From Elmis aenea (taxonomy: Eukaryota; Arthropoda; Insecta; Coleoptera; Elmidae), in NCBI GenBank assembly GCA_947652605.1, contig OX393578.1, positions 52,831,415 to 52,895,414 of the forward strand: a stretch of DNA of 64,000 nt. Direction: 5' to 3'. A program made the translations under genes and the position numbers. The notes under the pieces are model-generated. The model was given only the letters and a program-made list of their open reading frames with translations, was not told where the DNA came from and ran no database searches. Shown piece by piece: positions 45,655 to 55,626 of the stretch. Position 1 is the stretch's first letter. Every line of letters starts with the position of its first letter.

Positions 45655-47343
45655 GGTGTTTATAATAAAGATATAATATCAATAATAAAACCACAAGACT
45701 GGGAAATATATTTTAAAGAATTACTAGAAGAGAGAAGAGAAGAATTCCAACAACATCAAAATTCGAACAGACAAAATTTAACTGTAATAGGATCACCAAT
45801 CAGACTTAGTCTGGAAGAAGTTACAAAATTATGCAAAACATTAAAGAACGGAAAGGCCACAGGACCAGGAGATATCCCAGGAGAACTGTTAAAATACGGA
45901 ACAAACAAATTATACGAACACCTCAAAAAGTTATTCCAAAAATGTATTAATATAAAAGAAATTCCCGAAGAATGGAAAGTATCATATATGACAACTATAC
46001 ACAAAAAAGGTGACAAAAATAAATGCGAAAACTATCGCGGAATAGCAGTTACAAGCTCCATGAGTAGACTATACGGTAAAATTATAAAAAACAGAATAGA
46101 AAAAGAATATCAACACATGGAAGCTGAAGAACAGGCAGGCTTCCGAGCAGGAAGGTCAACAATTGATCATGTGTTTTCCCTAACTCAAGTTATTGAAAAA
46201 AAGACTTCGCGAAATCAGGAAATCCACCTACTGTTCGTGGATTTAAAAAAAGCATATGACAATGTTCCTCTAAGTAAGATCTGGCAAACTTTGGAAGGAA
46301 CCAACATTAATGTCGAACTGATAAACGCTGTGAAAACGCTTTATTACCAACCTACAATAAAAATTAAAGTCGGAAAACAAATAACATCAGGTTTCATATC
46401 GTCAAAGGGATTAAAGCAAGGTTGCTGTACATCACCAACCCTCTTCAAAATATACCTCGAAGAGGTTTTAAAACACTGGAAGAAGAAGTGTGGGGCAATG
46501 GGTGTACCCCTCACCGATACCATACTTTATACACTATGCTTTGCAGATGATCAAGTGGTGGTGGCTCAGGAGTATGACGATTTGAACTATATGACGAGAA
46601 AACTTATCGAAGAATACAGAAAATGGGGTTTAGAAGTGAATTTTGAAAAGACCAAATATATGTGTATAGGTGGACAACAACAAGACCTAATACTAGAAGA
46701 GGGAGAACATATAAAAAATTGTAAAGAATACAAGTATCTGGGACTGAAGATTTCACGAGAGGGCACGCTGGACGATGCAGTTAAAGAGAGAAATAGGCTG
46801 GGAAGAGCAGCAATCTCGATGCTGAACAGTGTTATATGGGATAAAAAAATTACAAAGGAAAATAAAAAACTAATTTATAATACAGTAATAAAAAGCATTA
46901 TAACCTACAGCTCAGAAGTATGGCCGCTAAAAAACAGAACAGAGAATATATTGAAAGCAACAGAAATGGATTTTTGGAGAAGAGCGGCAGGAAGATCAAG
47001 GAGAGAAAAAATAACAAACCAGCGTATAAGGGAAATAATGCATATTACACATACGATTACGGATGACATCAAAAATAAACAACTAATATGGTACGGACAC
47101 GTACAGCGAATGGAGGAATATAGAATCCCTAAACAAATTCTAAACTGGCAGCCCAAAAGCAGAAAAAAAACAGGCAGACCAAGAAGAAGTTGGAGAGAAG
47201 GCATAGATAAGGACATCAGGGAGAGAGAACTAGAAGACGATACATGGAATGACCGAGAAAAATGGAAGCTGGAAATCGGAAAACGTCGGAGAACGTCGGA
47301 GAACGTTATAAACCGATATATATATATATATAATAAAATTTGA
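45655..47343 (+). CDS. 5'-truncated non-LTR reverse transcriptase, open frame
   Basis: The frame is open for 562 codons from just after a stop at 45652-45654 to TGA at 47343. The first ATG is at 45988. Before it, in frame, are LSLEEVTKL and NGKATGPGDIPGELLKYG, the usual block at the start of the RT domain. From the ATG, positions 49-58 are QAGFRAGRST, 83-94 FVDLKKAYDNVP (motif A, D85), 141-153 GLKQGCCTSPTLF (motif B) and 184-188 CFADD (motif C). The C-terminal zone has LIWYGHVQRMEE and KKTGRPRRSWREGIDKD. The endonuclease is missing. A (TA)n run ends the element near 47318-47335. No stop or shift, so it is much younger than other RT relics here. RTE-like by its C-terminal block. Confidence 0.85.
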   Translation, partial: GVYNKDIISIIKPQDWEIYFKELLEERREEFQQHQNSNRQNLTVIGSPIRLSLEEVTKLCKTLKNGKATGPGDIPGELLKYGTNKLYEHLKKLFQKCINIKEIPEEWKVSYMTTIHKKGDKNKCENYRGIAVTSSMSRLYGKIIKNRIEKEYQHMEAEEQAGFRAGRSTIDHVFSLTQVIEKKTSRNQEIHLLFVDLKKAYDNVPLSKIWQTLEGTNINVELINAVKTLYYQPTIKIKVGKQITSGFISSKGLKQGCCTSPTLFKIYLEEVLKHWKKKCGAMGVPLTDTILYTLCFADDQVVVAQEYDDLNYMTRKLIEEYRKWGLEVNFEKTKYMCIGGQQQDLILEEGEHIKNCKEYKYLGLKISREGTLDDAVKERNRLGRAAISMLNSVIWDKKITKENKKLIYNTVIKSIITYSSEVWPLKNRTENILKATEMDFWRRAAGRSRREKITNQRIREIMHITHTITDDIKNKQLIWYGHVQRMEEYRIPKQILNWQPKSRKKTGRPRRSWREGIDKDIRERELEDDTWNDREKWKLEIGKRRRTSENVINRYIYIYNKI

Positions 47344-47639
47344 TAGGTATTGATAATATTACAATGATCTCAACACAAAATAAACGAAAATAACATATTT
47401 AAAATATCCCGGGATTTCCTAGGACAATAAGTATTTCCCGGCAAATATAAAATAGCCTTAAAGATTAGTTTGCACTTGTATCTGATCACCAAAAAGTTTG
47501 ATTTATTAATTCTCATATTAAATACACTGCTTTTACATTTGTTATTGACTTGACGGTGCTTTGCCTAACTAATAATTTTCCATATTTTATCCAATATGTC
47601 ATAAAAGAATCGTAAAGCAAATATTTAATGTAAAGTCGA

Positions 47640-47985
47640 CATTTATATTATACCCGACGCATCCACCAAAAATGTATCGTTTTTTGTCCTTGAGTGTTTA
47701 TCCGTTTTATAATTTTGTAATCTAGTTCTTCTATGGCAAAAATATCCAAAATATTTTTTAAACAATAGATTTCACGTATTTTATCCAACTTTTATAATTT
47801 TCAATTTCAAGTGAAACCCGACGCATCCACCAAAAATAATATTTTGTTTATTACTGTTAAAAATCATTATGCTTCGGGCGTTTATCTGTTTTAAAGTTTA
47901 TAATTTCGTATACTGCGTACTTTTGAACAAGGCAAACATATTTAAAAGGGTTTGATAATAATGGATTTCCATGTAATATCGATAT
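47640..47985 (+). repeat. Tandem repeat, ~165-bp period, two copies plus a partial one
   Basis: ACCCGACGCATCCACCAAAA occurs at 47653 and 47817. Each is followed by a block containing GGCAAA or TGGCAAAAATAT-like sequence, TTTATCYGTTTTA and TTTATAATTT. A partial copy precedes the first. Non-coding. Confidence 0.65.
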
Positions 47986-48296
47986 GATTTGAACAAAAGC
48001 TTGTATTGTGTATGGACGAACGAATATATTACATACATTCAATTCGACAATGAAGCTTCAATTAAAATAAGCTTAACCAACCAGAAATGTGAATATGTAC
48101 TTACGTGAAATGTTTAGTTTTAGTATTTAGTATCGTAAATTAGTTTTTCAAATACTTGGGAGTGCATCCACACTGTAATGGAAATATTTAACAGGGAAAG
48201 AAACGAAAGAATAGATTCACCCTTGGTGATGAAAACAAAAGTGCCTACAAAACAGAGAAATATACATTAAGAAACGAATCGGGACATTTTTACCAC
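47986..48296. other. No recognised gene
   Basis: AT-rich; nothing recognised. Confidence 0.3.
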
Positions 48297-48308
48297 AAAA
48301 TCTTTAAC

Positions 48309-48558
48309 ACCGAGCTCGGTGGCTGGTTGGTATGCAACCTTCCGAGTTAATCGGGAGGTCGTGGGTTCGAATCCCACGGCCGTCTGTCATCGTAGAGGTT
48401 TCAGGTGGTTCCCTCTACCTACTATAGGCAAATGCTGTGACAGTACTTCCACCTACCCTTACTTTACCCACCCTTTGCTTGTTCCCCGCCCCCTCCTACG
48501 GACGCTAGTGACCATAGATGTCGAAGCGTCCTTAAACACTCAATTTAAAAAAAAAAAA
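48309..48558 (+). mobile_element. tRNA-derived SINE with poly(A) tail
   Basis: A box TGGCTGGTTGG (48320-48330) and B box GGTTCGAATCC (48364-48374) with tRNA-like spacing and a T-arm-like GTGGGTTCGAATCCCAC. The body runs to a poly(A) run ending at 48558. An exact 12-bp duplication, AAAATCTTTAAC, flanks it (48297-48308 and 48559-48570). Different body from 24102-24345. Confidence 0.88.
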
Positions 48559-48648
48559 AAAATCTTTAACTTAGTAAAGAGGCGTAAAATAAAGGAGAAG
48601 AGGAAGAAGAAATTATGTGGTCACTAACCATGTGAAAATAGTATTATA

Positions 48649-49193
48649 CAGGTTGTTTCTTAAATATGGCGAAAACATTCTGGAGAAGATTTCTTATCGA
48701 AAATTAAGGGGTGTCTTTTAGGTAACATTTTTTATTAGACAATTTTATAGTGGAATTTAATGGTGCATCTTTACTTATTTTATTTGTTACTCAAAAACTG
48801 TAGGTTTTACAAGAAAAACTAAAGAATAAAAAATATTCTAAATAAAATAAGTTTAAAACAAAATTTAAATTGCAAAATGTTAACCAACCAAAAAGTTTTG
48901 ACAAAAAAACCAACAGGGGTCGCACTTTTCAGCCCCATGTGAAGGTGGGAAATGATTAAAAATAATACTATGGAAAACCTTTTAATAAGTATACAACATC
49001 TACCAAATATCATTCTCCTACATATATCCAAATTTGAGAAATAAAATAAAAACCTAATTTTATCGCTCCCCTTTAGGGGGCTGTAACTCCGAAAGGAGAC
49101 GTCTAAGGGACAACTTTTATATAAAAGACCCCCCTTAATTTTCGATAAGGAATCACCTCCCGATTATTTTCGCATTATTTAAAAAACACCCTG
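48649..49193. mobile_element. 545-bp TIR element, CAGGKTGTTTCTTAAATAT family
   Basis: Ends CAGGTTGTTTCTTAAATATG and an inverted copy to 49193, next to TA (48647-48648 and 49194-49195). Arms include AAAATTAAGGGG and GATTTCTTATCG. The middle holds an ACCAACAGGGGTCGCACTTTT block also found at 57470-57500. Same family as 57037-59857. Confidence 0.8.
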
Positions 49194-49195
49194 TA

Positions 49196-49975
49196 TAAAT
49201 AAGCATGTCCGTATTCCGATTTTTGTTATCACTAACCTGCAGATGTTTTCCTGGGAGAAGCAAATTTGAATATTTATGTTCATCGATTATACAAATTCTG
49301 TATTTAACTATATGCACACAACGTTTTTATAAAACGATTATCTCAGCCCTTGGATAGGTAAACGCGTATCAGTTTCCTATTCCTTGAATTTGTTTTGATC
49401 CTATTTATTCAGACATGGTGGTACCCACATACAGACGTACGGAGGCCACAATAACAGGTATCAAATATCTTTACGGCCTTTTTATACGTCCTTCCAAGCC
49501 TATCTTGTCTTACCGATTAACCCAGACAGCTGGGTACCCATATTGTTATGCCATGTCGTAACCAAAGGAACTAACTATTCTAATTTAAAACAAATCCTCA
49601 GTCTTAATCACTTCATTGTGTGTGGTTTATGGTTTGTAAAAAATATAAATTATAATTTTTAAAAACCATAGCTTAATTTATTCTATAAATAAATAATTAA
49701 TCACTATACTGCGATTAACAGGATATCTTAACAAGTTTTTATAATATTTTAAGTGTTTGAAGCAGCCATCCAACAAATATACGTTATGGTATTGTTGAAT
49801 TCGTCTAAAAATACTCTTTTTCAACAACCGGGTGTACCACTATCGTTCCATTTAAAAACATTGACTTTCTGTCAAAAAACCGAATCTGCAACCTTCAAAG
49901 CCATTTAAAGTAATCTAAATGTCAATAAAAAATTGATAAAAACGTTTTTCGGACACTTGTTAACATAATAAAATT
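49196..49975. other. No recognised gene
   Basis: AT-rich; no coding similarity, exon or paired termini. Confidence 0.3.
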
Positions 49976-50270
49976 AAATTTATGAAGGTCACGGAACACT
50001 TAATAAAAAAATTCATTTTTGTCCAAAAATTATTCGAGGTTATAAAAATTAACCAAAATGGTGCATTTGCATTCAAAATTGTTTCCTCTTACAAAAAATG
50101 TAAAAATATACAGGGTGTTCTATTTGAAATATTAAGTTTAGAGTCGGTTCCTGCGAAACCGGAAGTGAAACGGTAGTGTACGTATGTTCAAATATTCCGG
50201 TATTTTACGCATTTTATATGTCTGAAACTTCAGTGATCTAAAATCAAAACCAAAGAAAAAAGTTACACTC
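49976..50270 (+). mobile_element. Dispersed repeat with internal TACAGGGTGTTC
   Basis: Inverted relative of 33596-33870, alignable on both sides of the internal TACAGGGTGTTC at 50109-50120. Shared flank CCAAAAATTATTCGAG and ACCGGAAGTGAAACG. Ends not defined. Confidence 0.55.
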
Positions 50271-50276
50271 GATGTA

Positions 50277-50625
50277 CAGTGTGGTCGACATAGAAGGGCC
50301 AGTATTGGGATCTCGTAAACGTAAGAGCTACAAAGAAGTTTAAATTAGACTAGTTGTTCCCTTTCCGAGACCTGTTCTGTGATGCTTAAATGTTTTAGAT
50401 AAGTTCCATGGCTCTACTGTCAAGTATAACAGAGTTATTAACGATTTAAAAAAAAAAACTTTATGATTTTGGTTTATTATTTAGCATGCCATGGAACTTT
50501 TTTAAAATATTGAAGCATCACTGAATAGGGCTCAGAAAGGGGAACAATTTGTCTAATTTAAACTTCTTTGTAGCTCTTACCGTTTACGAGATGCCAATAG
50601 TGGCCGTTCTATGTGGACGACACTG
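50277..50625. mobile_element. 349-bp TIR element, CAGTGTGGTCGACATAGAA family
   Basis: Inverted ends next to TA (50275-50276 and 50626-50627), with arms of about 120-150 bp sharing TTTAAATTAGAC, CTTTCCGAGACCTGTTC-like sequence and GGGATCTCGTAAACG about 30 bases from the tip. Non-coding. A half copy lies at 42673-42912. Confidence 0.8.
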
Positions 50626-50636
50626 TATACAATAAT

Positions 50637-51699
50637 TGAATGTTAGGACTTCAAAAAGGAGGTAGCTCCAATTTTTGTGTGCTTTGAGTTTAACATTCTA
50701 TTTTGTACAAGAAGCACGTAGCTTCGAGCGTTAGTTCTTGAGTAATTTTACAAATGGAGCTGACTTTTTTTACTCGTGTTTGGCAGGAAAGAGGCAGCTC
50801 CTGGAGCTGCCGCCTATTTGCAACAAATTACTGATGTGGTTTGTTTACATGTTGTTTATAGTTGACAGCTTAATGGGTAGTTCTTCACACGGTGACTTTT
50901 AAAGTCGCGATTTTAAAAGTCGCGACTTTAAATGTCACTGTGTGAACTAAAAAGTCGCGACTTTTTAAAGTCGCGACTTCGATTTGACAGTTCGACATTT
51001 GACGTAAGCCTACCATATTTTTATATTTTGACATAACAGACAAATAAGTTAGGTTAACCTAACCTAATATACATTTGTTTGTCATCGATTTCCAATTTAT
51101 CATGTCCCCAATAGATGTTTCAACGATTTTAGAACATTATCAACAAATAGCAACTTCAAAATAATTAGTTGCTCTACAATACTCGATGCTGCAATTACAA
51201 GAGCGGCCATTTTTATTTTAAAGTCACCACTTTTAAAATCGCGACTTTAAAAGTCACCGTGTGAACTACCCATTATGTTGTTTACAGTGACGTGTGGTAT
51301 TTTGCTTGTTTCAAGTGCGTCGTTTTGACAGACTTTTTTTCTTTCTGTACTTAGACGTCGTTCTTTAATACTTTGTGTCTTTTTAACGAACGAAAGATGT
51401 CATTTTGATTATATTGAAAGATGTTAAATTTCAATGTTCAGTTTGGTATATAAAATACTAAAACAGTAGTATGGAATTTTGTGAATCTTGCACAAGAAGG
51501 GGGTAGCTCCAACATTTAAAACATGGCCACGTAATTCAAGAGATATTTTTTCATCTTAATAAAGCTTAATCATGTGAAAACTTGTGTACAATAAGCGAGA
51601 AAAAATATGTCATGGAACTTTTTTTTTTACTTTTTCAAAAATTTATAATATAAATATATATAATTGGAGTTACCTCCTTTTTGCAGCAAACCCTTCAAT
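50637..51699. mobile_element. TIR element with CAAAAAGGAGGTAGCTCC ends
   Basis: CAAAAAGGAGGTAGCTCCAA (50652-50671) is inverted at 51664-51685. Related GTAGCTCC/CAGCTCC motifs recur inside (50790-50810 and 51500-51512). Interrupted by the element at 50873-51273. Confidence 0.6.
50873..51273. mobile_element. 401-bp MITE rich in AAAGTCGCGACTTT
   Basis: Inverted ends ATGGGTAGTTC and GAACTACCCAT are flanked by TA. Subterminal CACACGGTGACTTTTAAAGT and repeated palindromes AAAGTCGCGACTTT lie within 100 bases of the left end, and a similar set at the right. Non-coding; TA or TWA target. Family not known to me. Confidence 0.75.
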
Positions 51700-51789
51700 T
51701 CTTAAAGTCAACTTGGTTTAGAACCTAGTTTATAATTATCTTAAAATACTGGAAGTTATACAAAATTGGGGTTAAACCCATCACATTTG

Positions 51790-52412
51790 TAAATTATGGG
51801 TGCAAAGAAAAATTCAGAGATTCAGGTTCAAGTGAACAAGCGTCTTCCTTGGTTACAGTTTATCATATAATAAAAATAGTTTTAACTACAAAAATGGCTC
51901 AGAAGCAGCGAGCAAATTATTTGAAGAGTATGGGCCTGGTTAATGCAATTAAGCTAGAGCACGAAGAGATAATTACAGCGAAATGGTACACTGAAAAATG
52001 CTTACCTAAAATATTAAGTAGATCCACAAAAGGATATTATGCTCCATCACGATAATGCTGCTCTTTATCCTACAACTTCATCTCTCCAGTTTTTATCTGT
52101 AAAAAAGATAAAAAAAATAGAGCATCCATCGGGTTCACCTGACTTAACAATGTGCGACTTTTGGTTATTTTTTGGATTCAAAGGAAATTTACGGAGTAGA
52201 AAGTTTTCATCTCAGGAGGAAATTGATACTGCCGTTTCCGGATTATTTTGCAAGTATGCTGAAAGATAATTAGTTGGGGGGTTTTAACGAGTGGAAAGTA
52301 TTAAGGATGGTAAAGTGCATTACTGCCGAAGGGAAGTACTTTAAACATATAAATCTAAAAAAATATTAACGGTGTATTTTATTCTCAATAAATTCAGCTT
52401 GACCCTCGCATA
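51790..52412 (+). pseudogene. Mariner-like transposase relic
   Basis: Frames at 51849-52055 and 52039-52269 join as a mariner C-terminal half: KWYTEKCLPKIL, then MLHHDNAALY (second catalytic aspartate), then GSPDLTMCDFWLF (third), GNLRSRKFSSQEEID and KYAER. The right end CAGCTTGACCCTCGCA before TA (52412) matches 3871-3884. The first third is unrecognisable, with stops before 51850. Non-functional. Confidence 0.8.
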
Positions 52413-52939
52413 AAGAGACTGACATATTTATTTTTACGCCCTGAAAACTTTGCAACGAGCACAAAACGATAATCTGAAATCGTAAACTGAAATTACTTCA
52501 CCAGCGAGGAATACGACTCTTGTAATTGGGGTGTTACGGTATTAGTAACTTTTAAAAGTAGCCTATATAAATAGAAACAAACTAAACTTTTAAAAGGTTC
52601 TCAAGCTTTTATTTAATACGTAATTAAAATGCCAAATCAATACAGAGACGTCCCTCGTTTCCGATACAAACACATTTCTCGCTAAGGAATTATAACTGGT
52701 GTAATGTTAACTATACGTTGTTGATGATATCTGTTTTGTTTGAGTTGTAACTGCTTATTACAATCTTCATACTTACATACGTATTTTACAGTATGTAGCT
52801 ATTTATCGGTGCTCACATATGTGTAATTAAAATAGCATGATTCAAGTTTTTGTGAGAATAATGCAACTAATTACGATATAAAAGCAATAATTTGTTGATG
52901 ATGTTTAAGTTAATGTACAAAACTATAATAGTATATTAC
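52413..52939. other. No recognised gene
   Basis: AT-rich; nothing recognised. Confidence 0.3.
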
Positions 52940-53424
52940 AGGTTTGTTCCAACAGGCTTGCTGACAGAGCGGCGCACTATCAGGAGTGTGCGCAGTATCA
53001 ATATCGCGTTCCAACACAGTCTCTGATAGTTCACCGGACGGTTTAGTCCGCTGTTCCATCATTACAAAATTAATACATAAACAAGTCAGTGTACGGTCAA
53101 AACGTTCTTGGATGAGAGCATGTACCAGGATTTCAATTTTTAAACGCATGCGCTGTTCATAACTAACGTGAGCTCAGGTAGCTATGCATCGCTCTCCCAA
53201 CTCCACTTACAATTAGTGCTAGATTCTTAAGGTGTTTACCCTAGCGATGCGCACATTTCTATGAACCCAATAGACGCAAATGTCATATACAGTTAGGCCA
53301 GTCGTAAAGCGTTCCAACAACGGCTTATACTGGACAATAATTAGTACATAGTTCACGCATGCGAATAAAACAGTTCATGCATTCGTTCAAGGATCGGTTT
53401 TAAACTGCTAGTTGGAACAAACCT
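52940..53424. mobile_element. 485-bp TIR element with AGGTTTGTTCCAAC ends
   Basis: AGGTTTGTTCCAAC (52940-52953) and GTTGGAACAAACCT (53411-53424) are perfect inverted ends. The flanks share TAC (52937-52939 and 53425-53427), a 3-bp target. The body is GC-richer than the surroundings, with GTTCCAACA recurring inside. ORFs across it look incidental. Confidence 0.75.
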
Positions 53425-53572
53425 TACATAACAAGAGTTGTAAGAAGCATATTACGCACGAATGGAAAAGTTGCGTAGCGGGGAGTGCGTAATTGCTTTA
53501 CAACTCGTGTTATGTAGCTTACTTTTTCTACGATCACATAATACCTACGATTTTAACGGCTTTTTGGGTAAT
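53425..53572. other. Short spacer
   Basis: Contains a CTTACATAAC...GTTATGTAGCTTAC imperfect inverted repeat (53422-53522); no gene. Confidence 0.3.
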
Positions 53573-53576
53573 ATAC

Positions 53577-53735
53577 TGTGACGATCAAGGGTGTAGGGTG
53601 TAAATAAATATTGGGACGATCAAGGTGGTAATGAAAAATAACAGTTTATGTATTATGATGATAAAATAAAAATGTTGTTGACATTTGTGCTAAATAATTA
53701 GTTGTTTTATTTGGTTGAACCGAGCAGACGTAACA
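53577..53735 (+). repeat. 5' LTR
   Basis: Starts TGTGACGATC, ends GCAGACGTAACA. Contains AATAAA at 53602 and 53668-53675 and a TTTATTTGG block near the end. Three mismatches to the 3' LTR. Confidence 0.93.
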
Positions 53736-53737
53736 TT

Positions 53738-53755
53738 TGGGGGCTCGTCCGGGAT
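53738..53755 (+). promoter_or_regulatory. Primer-binding site, tRNA-Pro type
   Basis: TGGGGGCTCGTCCGGGAT begins two bases after the 5' LTR. It is the 18-base complement used by retroelements primed with tRNA-Pro (as in murine leukaemia viruses), here complete. Its last GGGAT is also the start of the downstream tandem repeat. Confidence 0.88.
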
Positions 53756-54335
53756 TAAAAAGAAGAATCCTGAGGTAATTAGTGGATTAAAAGGAATAAT
53801 CCTGAGATAATTAGTGGATTAAAAGGAATAATCCTGAGATAATTAGTGGATTAAAAGGAATAATCCTGAAATAATTAGTGGATTAAAAGGAAGAATCCTG
53901 AGATAATTAGTGGATTAAAAGGAAGAATCCTGAGGTAATTAGTGGATTAAAAGGAAGAATCCTGAGATAATTATTGGATTAAAAGGAAGAATCCTCAGGT
54001 AATTAGTGGATTAAAAGGAAGAATCCTGAGATAATTATTGGATTAAAAGGAAGAATCCTGAGGTAATTAGTGGATTAAAAGGAAGAATCCTGAGATAATT
54101 ATTGGATTAAAAGGAAGAATCCTGAGGTAATTAGTGGATTAAAAGGAAGAATCCTGAGATAATTATTGGATTAAAAGGAAGAATCCTGAGATAATTATTG
54201 GATTAAAAGGAAGAATCCTGAGGTAATTAGTGGATTAAAAGGAAGAATCCTGAAGTATCAGTAATTAGTGGATTAAAAGGAAGAATCCTGAAGTATCAGT
54301 AATTAGTGGATTAAAAAGAATATTCCTGAGGGAAG
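53751..54335 (+). repeat. 32-bp tandem repeat leader (~17 units)
   Basis: Unit GGATTAAAAGGAAGAATCCT followed by GAGATAATTAGT. Each unit contains the imperfect hairpin GGATT...AATCC. GAGGT and GAGAT, and TTAGT and TTATT, variants alternate. The final two units carry an extra GTATCA. The array fills the untranslated leader between primer site and ORF. Confidence 0.92.
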
Positions 54336-54355
54336 AATCAGTAATTAAGTAATTA

Positions 54356-55405
54356 ATGGTGAAGACTAGGTCTGCAGAAATGGAGCAACCAAATATAATA
54401 GATGTAATTATGCAGAAGATGGGAGAAATGGAAAAGAAGCGAGAAGAGCAACAAGCGCTATTGGAAAAGAAGCAAGAAGAGCAACAAGCGCTATTGGAAA
54501 AGAAGCGAGAAGAACAACAAGAGTTAATGGAAAAGAAGAGACAAGAAGAACTGAAGGAAATATTAAATGTCAATAGGGAAGAAATGAAGAAAATTATGAA
54601 CAGAAATAATAAGAAGATTGAAGAAAGGATAAGTGCTATACAGGGAGATATAGGTAAAACTGTGGGAAGAATTGACAATTCGGAACAGCAAGTACTAGAA
54701 TTAAAAGCGAAAAATTCTATAAATGAAGTCTGTGAAAATATCAGTACAGAAAGTATCGAGAGAACAACCATAAATTTAGAAAGGGGTGACAAATCAAAGG
54801 CAAAAGGTTTTAAGATCCCGTTTTATGATGGAAAAGTGCCATGGAGTGTGTATAAACTACAGTTTATGAGCATGGTAAAAGTTAATAAGATACGCCAAGA
54901 AGCATCGACAGTTGTAGAAGTTTTATTATCTACATGGATTTCAAGATATGGTTTACCTTTAGAAATACATAGTGATCAAGGTAGGAATTTTGAATCAAAG
55001 TTATTCCAGGGAATTTGTCAATGTTTAAAAATACATAAAACCAGAACAACCCCTCAACCTAAAACAATAGTTGAATATGTTGACGAGTTCCGAGATAAGA
55101 TGGAGTATGTTCACAATGTTGCAAGAGAAAATTTGTTGAAATCGTCAAATAGCATGAAACTAAGGTACGATTTGAAGGCGAATGTCAAGAGATTTGAAGT
55201 TGGCGAACTGGTGTGGTTCTTTAATCCGCGGAGAAAGCAAGGGTATTCGGGGGAGCTACAGTGCGATTGGGAAAGTCCATGTGTGATTGTGAATCGGGTG
55301 AATGATATTGTATATAGGATCAGACAAGCGCCGAAGGTAAAAATGAAAATAGTGCATGTTAATCGGTTGGCGAAGTTTTATCGGATAGAGGACTGTGTAA
55401 GTTGA
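54356..55405 (+). CDS. Gag-integrase fusion protein of the short LTR element
   Basis: The 349-codon frame is uninterrupted. Residues ~20-110 are a charged coiled coil with three 11-residue EEQQALLEKK-type repeats (30-60). Residues 152-170 (FKIPFYDGKVPWSVYKLQF) are a Gag-like block of Gypsy elements. At ~172-182 the text changes to integrase: EASTVVEVLLSTWISRYGLP and IHSDQGRNFES with the second catalytic aspartate (D207). At ~234-238 a second junction skips the part with the catalytic glutamate and passes to the C-terminal domain: YVDEFRDKMEYVHN, GELVWFFNPRRKQGYS (about 283-298), VYRIRQAPKVKMKIVHVNRL. Both deletions preserved the frame. It cannot be a complete integrase. It may act as a structural protein or simply be young. 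Confidence 0.88.
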   Translation: MVKTRSAEMEQPNIIDVIMQKMGEMEKKREEQQALLEKKQEEQQALLEKKREEQQELMEKKRQEELKEILNVNREEMKKIMNRNNKKIEERISAIQGDIGKTVGRIDNSEQQVLELKAKNSINEVCENISTESIERTTINLERGDKSKAKGFKIPFYDGKVPWSVYKLQFMSMVKVNKIRQEASTVVEVLLSTWISRYGLPLEIHSDQGRNFESKLFQGICQCLKIHKTRTTPQPKTIVEYVDEFRDKMEYVHNVARENLLKSSNSMKLRYDLKANVKRFEVGELVWFFNPRRKQGYSGELQCDWESPCVIVNRVNDIVYRIRQAPKVKMKIVHVNRLAKFYRIEDCVS

Positions 55406-55463
55406 TATTTGTTTGTTTTGTTCAGAATATCTGAGGACAGATATGATGAGGTCAGGATGGCAA

Positions 55464-55622
55464 TGTGACGATCAAGGGTGTAGGGTGTAAATAAATATTG
55501 GGACGATCAAGGTGGTAATGAAAAATCACAGTTTATGTATTATGATGATAAAATAAAAATGTTGTTGACATTTGTGCTGAATAATTAGTTGTTTTATTTG
55601 GTTGAACCGAGCAGACCTAACA
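55464..55622 (+). repeat. 3' LTR
   Basis: 98% identical to the 5' LTR (three differences). Preceded by a weak purine-rich GAGGTCAGGATGGCAA tract at 55448-55463, the likely plus-strand primer. Confidence 0.93.
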
Positions 55623-55626
55623 ATAC

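Larger units (their letters stand above)
43862..47460. mobile_element. Old hAT-like element carrying several insertions
   Basis: Subterminal sequences TTGTCCCAGGATTCCGGG (43889) and the complement of 47405-47427 align over ~50 bases out to TAGGGTTTC (43862) and CCTTA (47460). The left end is the same kind of end as the hAT at 38687. The expected 8-bp duplication is only partly recognisable (AAGACTTT against AAGATTAG). No transposase seen; it holds the elements at 44018, 44985 and 45655. Confidence 0.5.
53577..55622 (+). mobile_element. Short Gypsy-type LTR retrotransposon, internally deleted
   Basis: Two 159-bp LTRs (53577-53735, 55464-55622) start TGTGACGATC and end TAACA and are bounded by a 4-bp duplication, ATAC (53573-53576 and 55623-55626). 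They differ at three positions. Inside are a primer site, a 32-bp tandem repeat leader and one long ORF with Gag and integrase pieces. Protease, reverse transcriptase and RNase H are absent, so movement would need enzymes from a relative. The element is only 2046 bp. Confidence 0.93.

Noticed and set aside
48309..48380. Functional tRNA gene
   Set aside because: The tRNA-like head runs into a SINE body with poly(A) and target duplication; acceptor-stem pairing is not tRNA-like.
51048..51067. TTAGG-like telomere motifs (TTAGGTTAACCTAACCTAA)
   Set aside because: Only a few units, in both orientations and inside a MITE; not an interstitial telomere array.
53751..54335. Regular short repeats resembling a CRISPR array
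   Set aside because: The 32-bp units are directly contiguous without variable spacers and lie in the leader of an LTR element in a eukaryotic genome.
54265..54792. 175-codon minus-strand ORF rich in Ser/Phe
   Set aside because: It is the antisense shadow of the Gag coiled-coil coding region and repeat leader.
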